Part shown: positions 53,595 to 63,854 of the stretch, piece by piece
Numbering within the stretch: the first letter of the stretch is position 1
How the letters are laid out: every line of letters starts with the position of its first letter
Assembly (NCBI GenBank): GCA_905147135.1
Contig: LR990067.1
Location: forward strand, 8,618,001 to 8,682,000
DNA from: Blastobasis lacticolella
Taxonomy: Eukaryota > Arthropoda > Insecta > Lepidoptera > Blastobasidae
DNA: 64,000 nt
Direction: 5' to 3'
Translations under genes and position numbers: made by a program
Notes under the pieces: generated by a model
What the model saw: the letters and a program-made list of their open reading frames with translations, nothing else
What the model was told of the DNA's origin: nothing
The model's database searches: none

Positions 53595-53615
53595 TATATA
53601 TATATATATATATTA
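53595..53615 (+). repeat. (TA)n microsatellite
   Basis: About ten TA units. Confidence 0.9.
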
Positions 53616-54121
53616 TTACCTACAGCTTTATGAAATAAAAACATAAGTTATGTGCCTATAATAAACAACAAAAAAAACCTTACTTAACCTAACTAATATT
53701 TGCCCCTGGTCCTGGTGCCTAGATTACGGAAAAGTGCCAGAAGGCTGGTCGCGTTACTCCGCTGGATAGCGAGGCGTATACGCTATATTATTTAGAATAC
53801 TTTAGCGTACGGTTCATCTGTTGAAGGATTACCTAATTCCAAACAATACGATATAGGGAGACTGTTATTCTATACAAATCTAGATAGTTATCATAATCGC
53901 ACGGCGATGTCAAAGGTAAGCCAAAACCTATTATTTTAACTCGTGATCTGGAAATACCGAGACTGTCAAGGTTGAGTCAGTTGTCTGCTACCAGCAGTCC
54001 ATCGGTTTTACCCCAGCGCAGTACGGATTTCTGTAAACATTCAATTATACCATAGGCCCCTATATTTTTTCCGGGATAAAAGTAGCCTATATATAGATAA
54101 AAAAATAAAAAAATATGCTTC

Positions 54122-54370
54122 AATTCACATCTAGTGTCATCTAGCCCCAAAGTAAGCAAAGCTTGTGTTATGGGTGCCAGAAAACTGATAACTACTCATA
54201 TTTATAGGTCAATTTTGTTAAGATATATTTAAATACATACTTATTACACAAACAACACCCAGACCCAAACAGAAATTAAAATTCATCATTTAAATTTTTG
54301 CTCGGCCGGGAATCGAACCTGGGACCACTGCGTTGAAGAACCTTGTTAACCAACTGAACTATTCAGTTGT
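54122..54370 (-). repeat. SINE family A, minus strand
   Basis: 'ctagccccaaagtaagcaaagcttgtgtt', 'cagaaattaaaattcatcatt' and the inverted head CCGGGAATCGAACC ... AACCAACTGAACTATTCAG. Confidence 0.85.
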
Positions 54371-54559
54371 TGTGTATGTTACTCGGGAATAATGTAGCTT
54401 CCTACTGAAAGAATTTTCAAAATCGATTCAGTAGTTTCGAAGAAACAAACCCAACAAACAAACTCACAATTTCACAAACTTTTTCTCTTTGATCAATGGA
54501 AAATATAGACCGCCCCCGCCCCGAAAAAAATTTATAAAAACAGCAAACAGAGAACAGAA

Positions 54560-54880
54560 TCCAAATCGATTCCTTGCGGGAGTGTATGGGTACATCCTGG
54601 GGGATGCTGGCGGCGTTTTCTCTCTGGTTAGACTCAGCGCTGCCCGAGGTACACGCCAGCCCGTGGGTCACCAATCGTCTCCACAAGATGAGCAAATATG
54701 TCGTAAAATATCTTTCGGGCACTCGTCTCTTCCACCGTTTCTACCCCAAAGGCGCAGGATCCTTGGCCAAGAGATCCATTTTTGTGTCGTTTGAAGTCTT
54801 TAGCCCTAAGCTGGGCGGGATAGAGCCAGCGTATATCTACGCAGATCGTACGCGTTTCAAACTAGAGGCCGGCTAACGTC
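54560..54880 (+). repeat. Repeat-derived ORF region
   Basis: An open frame of about 100 codons (FSLWLDSALPEVHASPWVTN, RTRFKLEAG) covers text shared with 4770-4860. I do not recognise a protein family. Because part is repeated, I read it as mobile-element coding debris. Confidence 0.4.
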
Positions 54881-55114
54881 AAGCCATCGCTTCTTGTGCC
54901 GTTCTATGTTCATAAAAATATACCTACACTTATTTAAGAAGAAGAGCAATGTTCATAATTTAATTCTGGAAATAAAGATAAGCTTATTACTGGTGCTTAT
55001 CGTCTAACCAAAGTCCACAAATAATTTATATTAATAATTTTGTGCACGCTTTTATAATAAGGTTTCAACAGATACACAAATTTACCATTGAATAAATTTA
55101 AAGTCACTATATAG

Positions 55115-55200
55115 GCTGTTCCAAGACGGGCGTGCTACATCCAGCGTCGTCACTTACCAACAGGTGAGATGGCGGTCAAATGCCTGTCTTGTCCAATATA
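55115..55200 (+). repeat. LINE family F 3' end
   Basis: 'ggctgttccaagacgggcgtgct', 'cgtcacttaccaacaggtgag', 'ggcggtcaaatgcctg'. Confidence 0.7.
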
Positions 55201-55349
55201 TATAAAGAAAAACGAATTATGTCAAAAAGTTACAATTGTATATCTGAATATGTAAATGATAAAAGTCCATGGACTGAATAGCTGTTCTATATACTTCTTT
55301 ATTCTACTTTTAAATTAGTATGTGGGATAAATAATGTATTAATAATTAT

Positions 55350-55505
55350 GAAATAGTAGTTTATGCAACTGTCATATAAAAGGGGGTATTAAAACATGAG
55401 TGTCTGTTTATCATACGAGGCGTAGCCGAGTATGATAATAGGTTGACACGAGTGTTTTAATACCTAATTATATGCAGTTGCATACACTACTTTATCTACA
55501 CTCGT
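55350..55505. mobile_element. Long-hairpin MITE
   Basis: The arms 'tagtttatgcaactg', GGTATTAAAACATGAGTGTC and TTATCATACGAGG are matched by their complements through 55500, around the centre GCGTAGCC. Similar words TTATCTACACTCG / GAGTGTAGATAAA extend the symmetry to about 55738. Confidence 0.8.
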
Positions 55506-55744
55506 ATTTTTATGTTAAAATATCGTACCTATAATTTTCTCAACTTTGCTGGTAGTAAGCTGCGAGTCAGTTCTGTTGTATCTACGCGTCGAGGATATCA
55601 AGCGGTGAAAATAGTATGGGAAATGCTGTATCGAAAAGTAATTTTTTAAAATTTTATAGACTGGCGTGAAAAAAGTGTATCCTTAAACGACTGTTTTCGA
55701 ATATGTAATTGGAACATTACGCTATGAGTGTAGATAAAAAGAAT

Positions 55745-56330
55745 TAATGAGGCTCTGTGGGGTTCTTGCCATTTCTTTCCCCCATGGAGAACCACCTTGG
55801 AAGCGGCGGTAACTTTCCTTCCCTTCCTACACACGGTGTCTTTTGATCTTTCCGGGGCTGGGGGGCGTCTGCCCTGCGTAGGCTGCGGTAGGGATAGGGT
55901 AGGGTGGGAAGAACTACCTATCACATACAGCATCGCTGCATGTCGCTTAATGGTCTGTCTGGCGGTGGTGTGGGGGCCGGGTCGCTCTTTTCCCTCAAAT
56001 ATGGTTGAATTGGCCATAGGCTTAGCCCTGCGTTAGGTATACTCATGAACGGGTGCTGCCTTGGTGGACTGGCTTACTCTTGCTGAAGTTCTAGGTAGTT
56101 TTCTTAGTATACTAGACATACCTATTTTATATGTCGAGCGCGGTCTAGCTCTGGTTGGCATTGTCGGGCGCCCGGCTCTGTCTGGTATTGTCGGGCATGG
56201 TCCGGCCGTGGTCGGCGTGGGGTGGGAGTGCTCCGGCCATTTGGCGGCCAACGTGTCACTGTGTTCCCTTCTTACTTTCCTACCCCTTCCTTTTTGACGA
56301 TTGAAAGAGATATTTATTGTTTTAATCAAT
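55745..56330. other. GC-rich island of unknown nature
   Basis: Base composition rises sharply (for example GGGGCTGGGGGGCGTCTGCC, GGTCCGGCCGTGGTCGGCGT). Open frames exist on both strands but share no recognised motif. It may be an inserted element or a CpG-rich exon; neither is shown. Confidence 0.3.
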
Positions 56331-56410
56331 AACGAAAGTTTCAGTTTGCCGGCTTCTCCTTTCCGTGCCTGGCGGTGGCATGGCTAGACATATGTTCTCC
56401 ACGTAATTAT

Positions 56411-56642
56411 GACGACCTGAGTGGTTCAATGGTCAACAAGCCGGTCTGCCATGCAAGAGGTCCCGGGTTTGATTCCCGGCCGGGCAGAAATTGAAATGAT
56501 GAATTTTTTTTTCTGTTACGGGTCTGGGTGTTCTATGTATAATAAGTATGTATTTAAAAGTATTTAAGTAATATATCAGTTATAAGCTTTGCTTTGTTTG
56601 GGGCTAGATGGCGCTGTGTGAATTTATCCACGAATATTTAAT
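56411..56642 (+). repeat. SINE family A copy
   Basis: GACGACCTGAGTGGTTCAAT, GGTTTGATTCCCGGCCGGGC, 'gcagaaattgaaatgatgaa', 'gctagatggcgctgtgtgaat'. Confidence 0.87.
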
Positions 56643-56992
56643 TTGCTGATTTCCGTAATACTTGCTCATCATCGAACGCTAGTCCTTAGTCATAGCTGAT
56701 AAATAAAACTTGTTGATTTAGTCGTCGCATGCCATCTCACGTCTTCGCAATTATAAAACCATGCAATTATATTGTTATTTCGTGATGATATCTACAAAGT
56801 ACGAGTAGATTGGCCTTCTGTAGTGGAAATTTCACGGTGCCTTGACGAATGGGGACGGAATCTTAAGCAGGCAATGTATAGGTATAACTAAAGTATGAAT
56901 AATTAATAGGTGGGAATTTATTTTCTTTTTCATTCTTCGTGGGAGGATATCAGTCTCTGATATTGAAGAAAAATTTAATAAGGTCCTATAAG

Positions 56993-57130
56993 GGTCTTGG
57001 GCTCCTTTTTTGAACCTAACCTCCTCCTAACCTAACCTCGATTTGAAAGGGCTTTCAATTTTGATTTTCGTCATGAAAAATTCGATATTTTGATGCATGA
57101 TGTTGATTTTCCCTATTCTTGAACCATACT
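56993..57130. repeat. MITE family M1 copy
   Basis: 'ttgggctccttttttgaac', GCTTTCAATTTTGATTTTCG, 'ttgatgcatgatgttgattttccctattcttgaacca'. Confidence 0.5.
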
Positions 57131-57159
57131 CTGCCTTGTGTACCTGTTATAAAATAACA

Positions 57160-57605
57160 CAACAATTTTTAATATGCGAAGAGTGTGCGAAGCAGCTGCA
57201 CGACCTCATTCCGCCGGCCCCTTTCCGCCATCGGGAGACACGATCCGGGCGAGCGCTTCATTCTTGTGTAGTGGATCTTCCAACTATCCGCACGAGCCGC
57301 TTTAGCTAGAAATAGAAATAGAAAACATTTATTTACACACAATAACACCACAAACACATAAAAAATGGCTCAAGGGGTTGACTCACTCGACACAGGGGCT
57401 CGACTCCAGAACCGTAAAACAAAAAATTAAAATAAAAGTATTAAGAAAAAGTGACATAAAAATGCACAAACAAAATCAACAACCGAAATAGTTCAACTGA
57501 GTGTGTTCCCTGATCATTATAATCTGGACGCCTTCAAGGCTAGAGTGAATAGGCCTAGACCATGCTCCATCATCGGCCGCATCGTTACTTACCATCATCA
57601 ATAAA
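57160..57605 (+). pseudogene. LINE family F ORF C-terminus, interrupted
   Basis: 57205-57305 reads FRHRETRSGRALHSCVVDLP then TIRTSRF, a CR1/Jockey-like C-terminal block. After an insert (about 57310-57480) the frame continues SVFPDHYNLDAFKARVNRPR and passes into the family F tail 'catgctccatcatcggccgc'. The insert looks like another repeat's 3' end. Confidence 0.55.
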
Positions 57606-57849
57606 AAAAAAATGCAGAACTTACTATTATTATTGTTGAAAGTAGACTGTTTGTAATTAAATTGAACATTTTTTATTTCGATAACAATAGGTACGTAACG
57701 TGACAAACGTTTTTAGGGTACCGCAGATACTTGGTGAAAAAGTGAACTCTTAATATTTATATATTTTAATCCATCCTTGGGTGTGCAACGTCGCAATAAT
57801 TGAGACGTAGAGTCGTAGACCATCATCAATAATAATAATAATTATTATT

Positions 57850-58050
57850 ATTTTTAGCCATTTCTGTCCCACTGCAGGGCAAAGGCCTCCCTTTCGATCT
57901 TCCACGACTCACGGTCGGATGCTTTCCTCGGCCAATCCTTAGAAAAGGCGTCCAACTCGTCCCGCCATCTCCGTTTAGGCCTTCCGCGCTTCCTTGTTAC
58001 GTTTTGTGGGGTCCAGTCAGTGGATATTTTATCAATAATAATAAATAATA
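57850..58050 (-). pseudogene. RTE-like LINE ORF C-terminus
   Basis: Minus strand: DWTPQNVTRKRGRPKRRWRD then ELDAFSKDWPRKASDRESWK and REAFALQWD. RGRPKRRWRD and R-SW---EAF--QW are RTE-type C-terminal motifs. The following 'ccactgcagggcaaaggcctcc' (plus strand) is the usual tail. Confidence 0.75.
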
Positions 58051-58117
58051 ATAATAGTAGTAATCTTGGGGTCAATGTAACAGTTGGGCCGAAAATTTAG
58101 GCCGTCTAGAAGCGTAC

Positions 58118-58195
58118 CCAAGATGCTAGCGCATTACCTCTCGGAATAGCAATGCTTATACTTTGCGCAAGGTGGCTGCCAGCAGTAGTGTCGAT
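58118..58195 (+). repeat. Unclassified repeat shared with 46090
   Basis: 'acccaagatgctagcgcattacctctcggaatagcaatgctta'-type text. Confidence 0.5.
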
Positions 58196-58519
58196 CAATT
58201 TCTTTGAATGTTCTCTGTACAAAGAGAGGGCCCCGTGTCCCCACGGTTCCAGGGCCTCGACACAAAATACAACAAAACTGTATTCGGCGCCGATACCCCG
58301 GTATTTTACTATTTTTTACCTTTCAGCTGTCTCTGTCTGCTTTAAAAGCGGTGTCTGATTTAAGAGAGGTAGGGCATAGCGGGGTATCACTTTCGAATTG
58401 GAGCCGCCCGGCTGGGGAAGTACCTCCACCTTACAGAATACCGCAGCTAAACAATACTGTTTTAAATAGTATTGTGTTTCTGCCGGTGAGTAAGGTCTCC
58501 AGTGAGTAAGGCGTCCCAC

Positions 58520-59200
58520 TTGCCTGTTTGCCTACAGTATAACATAAAAAAATGGTTTTATATCGAAAAAAATAATGAGTGTACTGTAGATATTATAATA
58601 AATATAATGAGTGTGTATATTAAATTGACCTATTATGGTAGGAAGAACCCTTCGGACACGCATACAACTTACGCTTGGCCTGTGTTTGTTTTGTAACCCA
58701 ACATAATATTTGTTCAGCATGTCTATAAACAATAGCGGAGGCAGATTGCTAACCGAAGAAAATGTTTTAATTCTTATACAATTTTACTTTATTATACGTC
58801 GTTGTGTTAAAAAAAGTGGTCCGTAGTAGACTTTGAAGATCTTGTGATGATGATTCTTTTTAATTAAGTACTTATTTTATTTTAATTGTTACTTACCAAT
58901 TTTATGTTGGAATTTTTAAGCTGTTGGACATTTTATATAGAATTGATCGGTATTCTATTACGAATAGGTAATCGGCCTAAATATGCAATTCGATATATTT
59001 TTTGACGCATTTGTTATTAATAATGTAATTACTTGATTTAATTTCAAATTTTTATTTATTAAATCTTATCTATGTTTATTGCAAAAAAAAAAATTACCGC
59101 GGCACTAGTCTCCTCAGTGTCGTCCGGAAATTTTGTGCGTGTTGATTGAAAAAGTGAAAAAGAGTGAAAATGATGAGTGAAAATCACAACACAAACTGGG
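58520..59200. other. AT-rich intergenic stretch
   Basis: Nothing recognised. Confidence 0.4.
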
Positions 59201-59469
59201 GGCTTCATTTCTGAATTATTCGCACCGATTCGATCCGAACGATTTTCAATTTCGATAATCGGCATGAAAAAAATCAATATTTTATTTATTTATTTTATTT
59301 GCCAACAGATTTACACTTTTTGTTACATTGAAACAATACATGACAGATCTTTAACACTTAAATGTGAATCCAATAACAGGCAAACTTCCGTTCACAATAG
59401 AATCGATCCCGCTTAATTAAAAAATAAATCGAAATCTACTACCACTCAAACTTAACAACTAAACAATGA

Positions 59470-59760
59470 TAATGTTAGTGTAAACGGCAGGACTTCGCGC
59501 TTAGGATATAGAGTAATAAAGAACAGTGTAATATGTCTACATAATTTTCGGAGTTACAAAATGTGTTATATTTCCTGCATAGTCTATAAACTATTCCATT
59601 ACCACCGACATTCGTTCTGATATTTTTAAGTGTGAAAGGTCTAAAATTAATTACTCTGGCATTGCGTCTAGGGACCGAGAAAGACACCATGTTTAATAAG
59701 TATGGACAATCGATTAATGCCCTTACAATTTTGAAAAGAAATATTTGGTCTGACAACCAT
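59470..59760 (-). pseudogene. LINE ORF C-terminus (Jockey/CR1-like)
   Basis: Minus strand reads FKIVRALIDCPYLLNMVSFS then VPRRNARVINFRPFTLKNIR, RTNVGGNGIVYRLCRKYN. The pattern 'F--KI--G-IDCP-LL--I-F-VPRR' is the standard end of insect non-LTR reverse transcriptase ORFs. Five-prime truncated. Confidence 0.65.
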
Positions 59761-59769
59761 TTACGAGTG

Positions 59770-59945
59770 TAAACATATTATAGTGGGATTTTGATGCATG
59801 ATGCTGAGTTTCACTATTTTTGAATCGTACTCTTTCGGTGTTGCTAGGAGATTTTAATATTTGTATTTTCCATGCCGAAAATCACAATTGAAGCCTGTCC
59901 GTATTGATGGGAGCGGTTCAAAAAAGAGCTCCAGGGATACGTGGG
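59770..59945. repeat. MITE family M1 copy
   Basis: 'tttgatgcatgatgctgagtttcactatttttgaatcgtactctttcggtgttgc' type text; ends near 'gagcggttcaaaaaagagctcc'. Confidence 0.5.
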
Positions 59946-60125
59946 AAATATGTGCCTGAACCTGCCGGTATCAGGAAGGAGGCCCTGAGGGCGGCCCAAG
60001 AAGCGATGGATTGACATCACTGAGTCAGATGCGAGAGCCGACGGCGCGCCTGTCCTCTCGGGCAGGTCTCAGAAAGGGGATCGAATACCCGACGGCAGAC
60101 AGGAAGAATAATGAGGATGATGAAT
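59946..60125 (+). pseudogene. RTE-like LINE end
   Basis: 'gagggcggcccaagaagcgatggattgacatcactgagtcagatgcgagagccgacgg' encodes GRPKKRWIDITESDARADG; tail 'aataatgaggatgatga'. Confidence 0.65.
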
Positions 60126-60744
60126 GTCCTACAATAAGTACATACCTATAAATTCTTTGAATAATACTTCCAATGCTACCTAATAACTACCATTAATTGG
60201 AGCTTAATCAAGGTCACCGAATCCATGTAGTCTCGATACTAATTGAAGCACTACTTACGTCACTGCGGCAGGGCCGAGCTAGAAGGCCGAGACAGTCGAT
60301 GCTAAACATTACGTCGTACACAATAAAGTCGCTTTTCGGATACGCAGACGAGGTATCCTTGGTCGAACGTCCGACCACGTCATTTCGATACATTAAGCGA
60401 TTCAGCGATTTTATTTTTTAGCATCGCTTCCGCCGCACTGTCGTATGTAGCCTTGAAGAGATCCACCATAACCTCTTTGCGTATACCATAGCCACCTACA
60501 TACAGAAAAAATAAATTAGGAGCAACTACATCTGATGGCCATGCTTTTATCAAAAATAATGCGCGACCCCATAATAGACGAAAAATCCACTGAAGATACT
60601 AAAATTAGGTTCGCAATTATTTTTTACTTTTAATGCTTTTTTCAGAGTAGGCAGTAAATGTTTATTTGTTTTGCGCTTTCTAGTGAATTAAACCGTAACC
60701 GTTTTATGGAAAACGAATAAGATGGTAAAGGACTTTTAAAGGAC

Positions 60745-61160
60745 ATATTTGCGATAGTGTCCCGGTTGTGTTCCGCCCGAGAGCCCACGGTCTACCTTGA
60801 CCGTGATCTAGGATTTGGCAGATCAGGTAATTACAGTTGAGCGACTACCATGTGTCCTTCGTAGTCCTGTTAACAAGGGAACCTGACTAGATTGGACATG
60901 GTTACACTTTGACAGATCAGGTACCTAATTACAGTGGAGCGACAGCCATCTGTCCTCCTTGACCCTGTTAACAAGGGAACCTGACTAGATTGGACATGGT
61001 TACTCATTCAGTCGGCTGAATGCTTAGGTTGCATCACGATGTTTTCCCTCACCGTAAGAGCATCGGTTAGTTTTCAACTAATGTGCATAACTCAGAAAAG
61101 AGTCATTGGTAAATGGCCGCTTATCACTCGGATATCTTAATCACTCGGCCACCGACGCTC
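60745..61160 (-). repeat. SINE family B with internal tandem duplication
   Basis: The block 'cagatcaggta..taattacagt...aacaagggaacctgactagattggacatggttac' is present twice (about 60820-60905 and 60915-61003), then the body and tRNA-like head 'ctcggccaccgacgctc'. Confidence 0.8.
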
Positions 61161-61309
61161 AGAGTGAATTAAGAGTAATCGATTTATGGAGGTAACGCAC
61201 CTATAGTCTCATAAGAAATTCGTAAAAAATATGAGGGCGCCACTTCAAAGCAGAAGTACCCAGTTTGACAGAAATTCATTGTTGCACAAGTAGTTCCTTG
61301 CCAGACTAC

Positions 61310-61465
61310 CTTTTTTTTTTCTTTTTGTGCCCTTTTGAGGCCTTTACATGCCTTTACAGGCCTGCCTGATGGTAAGCAGTCACCGCAGCCTATGGACTTT
61401 TGCAATACCAGGGGCATCACCCACGCGTTGCCGACCCCGTAAAAACCTTTTCACCCCTTTATTGA
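61310..61465 (-). repeat. LINE family D tail
   Basis: Inverted tail 'gcctgcctgatggtaagcagtcaccgcagcctatgga', 'gcgttgccgaccccgtaaaaacctttt'. Confidence 0.7.
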
Positions 61466-61594
61466 AGAAATGAAAGAAAATACCTCCCACCAAGCATGAA
61501 ATAGCACAACCCCTACCTATTAGGAGGAGGCTTAAGTCTTAACAGTGGGTTGTCGTTTATGATGTAGAACTACTGCTACTACTGTGAATAGGCT

Positions 61595-61680
61595 GTTCCT
61601 AGACAGGCATGCTCCATCATCGGCCGCATCGTCACTTACCACCAGGTGAGGTGGCGGTCAAATGCCTGGCTAGTAAAATA
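61595..61680 (+). repeat. LINE family F 3' end
   Basis: 'catgctccatcatcggccgcatcgtcacttaccaccaggtgaggtgg' and a terminal A-rich run. Confidence 0.75.
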
Positions 61681-61747
61681 AAAAAAATAAAAAAAAAGAA
61701 CTGCATACTATGATAAAAATACCTAATAACCAAAATTTTCTTTCTAG

Positions 61748-61816
61748 CAACCAAACACGACAGACCTCGTGGCCCAAAACATAGAGGAAACTAAGAATGG
61801 GGCAGCCAACGGAGTG
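61748..61816 (+). CDS. Cytoplasmic N-terminal exon of a membrane protein (CNT-like gene)
   Basis: The acceptor TTTTCTTTCTAG ends at 61747 and the donor GTAAGTGG starts at 61817. The exon has 23 codons in phase 0: QPNTTDLVAQNIEETKNGAA then NGV. The other two plus-strand frames contain stops. It joins in phase with the exon at 62891. The peptide is hydrophilic, as expected for the cytoplasmic N-terminus of a transporter. On its own it does not identify a family. Family F LINE debris lies just upstream. Confidence 0.65.
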
Positions 61817-62284
61817 GTAAGTGGTCATACTACCTGCTTATTGTACCTACGCGAATAACCATTTTAAAAAACCTGCGACAAAGCCTACTACTACTACATG
61901 TACTCAAATAAATTAATAAAAATTAAAAATTTCTTTATATCTCAAATCTTTACAATATATGAGGTGAGTCATCCCCAGTAAGTAATAAATATACTTGTGT
62001 TGGAGTGGCTCGCTCTTTACCTTATCTTATTGATTTTGAGATTCTACAAGTAGGTAGTTTACAATTTTGAATTGGAAAATCAAATACTTTCGAAACTACT
62101 GAACCGATGTTAATGAAACAAAGCTAATTACCATCTCGATGGAACTGGTTTTTAAATCACGAAAACCACATCGAATTCGGTCAATACGTCTGGGAGCTAC
62201 GATGTCGCAGAAAGGCACACTACACGGATACACCCGTCACACTAATCACACCCCTCTTTTATCGTCGGAGGTTAAAAAATTTAT
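61817..62284. other. Intron of the CNT-like gene with repeat pieces
   Basis: 62090-62280 shares text with 33995-34255 ('gggagctacga', 'aaccgatgttaatgaaacaaagct'). No exon seen. Confidence 0.45.
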
Positions 62285-62480
62285 AGTGTCAATGGACAGA
62301 CAAACAGGCCAGCTCACTGCCTGATGGAAAGTTATTACTGCTGCCTATGGATATTAGCAACAACAAGGGTATCACCAATACGTTGCCCGCGTCTAGAAAC
62401 AGGGACACTTTGCTCTTGCAGCAAATATGTAAATGCAAGGACCCTCCACTGCCAAAGCCATGATGAAGAAACATGGTCAA
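62285..62480. repeat. LINE family G 3' region
   Basis: 'ctgcctgatggaaagttatta', 'gtatcaccaatacgttgcccg', 'aggaccctccactgcc'; compare 46700-47090. Confidence 0.6.
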
Positions 62481-62487
62481 ATAAATG

Positions 62488-62695
62488 ATCTTGGCGTCAA
62501 TAACCCGAGGAGGGACCCGAGTCCGCTTTTATCATGATCCAGGATTTGACAGATCTGATAATTACAGTGGAGCGACAGCCATCTGACATCACTGACCCTG
62601 CTACCGTGAACCTGACCAGATTAGATCATAGTTACACATTCAGTTGCCTGAACGTGCAGGTTTCATCACGATGTTTTCTCTCACCGGAGAAACAT
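62488..62695 (-). repeat. SINE family B fragment
   Basis: 'gatcttggcgtcaataaccc', 'ccaggatttgacagatctgataattacagtggagcgacagcc', 'gttacacattcagttgcctg' in reverse. Confidence 0.7.
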
Positions 62696-62697
62696 GC

Positions 62698-62875
62698 TTC
62701 ATCATCGTCATCATCCGAGCGGTCCGTCCTCCTGCCAGGCTCCGCTTTCTGACTCATTAATCTCCATTTCGCCCGGTTTCATCCTCGCATCATAGGCCAT
62801 CGGCTCTCGCATTAGACTCGGCGATGTCAATCCATCGCTTGGGCCTTCGTCCTGCATGCTTATTCATGATAATTA
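62698..62875 (-). pseudogene. RTE-like LINE end
   Basis: 'cattagactcggcgatgtcaatccatcgcttgggccttcgtcctgc' is the reverse of a GRRPKRWIDIAES-type end. It lies within 20 bases of the next acceptor. Confidence 0.6.
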
Positions 62876-62890
62876 TCATCCTCCCACCAG

Positions 62891-63074
62891 CACATAGCCC
62901 ACGAGAGCCTAGACTACAAGCCTGGTTGGTTGGAGACGCATCTGTCACGAATGGGGGAGGGTACAGGGGAGTTCGTGAAGCACAACCGCCGCGTGCTGAA
63001 GATGGGCGGCGTGGTCGTGGTCAACGCGCTGATCCTCGCATTCTTCGCGGCGGCGCTTGTGTATTATTTGCAAG
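62891..63074 (+). CDS. Exon with first membrane helix, probable SLC28/CNT nucleoside transporter
   Basis: The acceptor CTCCCACCAG ends at 62890 and the donor GTGAGT starts at 63075. It reads HIAHESLDYKPGWLETHLSR, then MGEGTGEFVKHNRRVLKMGG, then a hydrophobic helix VVVVNALILAFFAAALVYYL and QG. A hydrophilic N-terminus, a basic FVKHNRR motif just before the first helix, and a YY at its outer end resemble insect concentrative nucleoside transporters, which take up nucleosides with sodium at the plasma membrane. That family call rests on style alone because the transport core lies beyond the window. The exon starts in phase 0, matching 61748-61816, and ends one base into a codon. GC-rich third positions support real coding sequence. 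A different multi-pass membrane protein remains possible. Confidence 0.7.
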
Positions 63075-63097
63075 GTGAGTTCTTTTCTATTACTTAA

Positions 63098-63854
63098 CTA
63101 GTGGACCCGGCGCGACTTTGTTCGCGTAGCGTTCTAACCCTACACGCTACACCTACCCTACACCACCCTACATCTATACCCTACACCTACCCTACACCTA
63201 CCCTACACCTACCCTACACCTACCGTACACTTACCCTACACCTACCCTACACCTACCCTACACCTACCCTACACCTACCCTACACCTACCCTACACCTAC
63301 CCTACACCTACCCTACACCTACCCTACACCTACCCTACACCTACCCTACACCTACCCTACACCTACCCTACACCTACCCTACACCTACCCTACACCTACC
63401 CTACACCTACCTTACACCTACCCTACATCTACCCTACACCTACCCTACACCTACCTTACACCTACCCTACACCTACCCTACACCTACCCTACACCTACCC
63501 TACACCTACCCTACACCTACCCTACACCTACCCTACACCTACCTTACACCTACCCTACATCTACCCTACACCTACCCTACACCTACCCCACACCTACCTT
63601 ACACCTACCCTACACTTACCCTACACCTACCCTACACCTACCCTACACCTACCCTACACCTACCCTACACCTACCCTACACCTACCCTACACGATTTTCC
63701 CGCTTTTCTTTTCAAATTTTTCCATAATTTTCTTTGCTATAAACCTCACGGAGCCCGAGACCTTTCCAACGAATGCAAAACCGTGGAAATCGGTTCGTGC
63801 GTTCTGGAGTTATAGCGTCAGGAAGGAAAACCCGACTTATTTTTATATAGTAGA
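63098..63854 (-). mobile_element. Helitron carrying an 11-bp minisatellite
   Basis: On the minus strand it starts A/TCTACTATATAAAAATAAG and ends with a CGCGA-ACAAAG-TCGCG hairpin, then CCGGGTCCA and CTAG/T. These are the canonical Helitron ends (5' TC, 3' hairpin plus CTRR, insertion between A and T). The 5' part contains the widespread 'gacgctataactccagaacgcacgaaccgatttccacgg'-type text. Its 3' end lies 24 bp after the preceding exon. Confidence 0.8.
63165..63692 (+). repeat. 11-bp minisatellite (ACCTACCCTAC)n
   Basis: Roughly 45-48 units with few variants (ACCTACCTTAC, ATCTACCCTAC). The complementary strand is G-rich (GTAGGGTAGGT). The 208-residue ORF over it ([11 protein letters not shown] repeats, three DNA units per 11 residues) is an artefact. 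Confidence 0.95.

Noticed and set aside
55646..56036. Opposite-strand frames of 123 and 79 residues
   Set aside because: They overlap on opposite strands with no motif or splice support; only the GC-rich island is reported.
63165..63692. CRISPR array or telomeric (TTAGG)n tract
   Set aside because: There are no spacers between units, so it is not CRISPR. The 11-bp unit differs from the insect TTAGG telomere repeat, and Helitron ends enclose it.
63101..63727. 208-residue open frame with [11 protein letters not shown] repeats
   Set aside because: It is the translation of an 11-bp minisatellite; any stop-free tandem array gives such a frame, and it has no unique domain.
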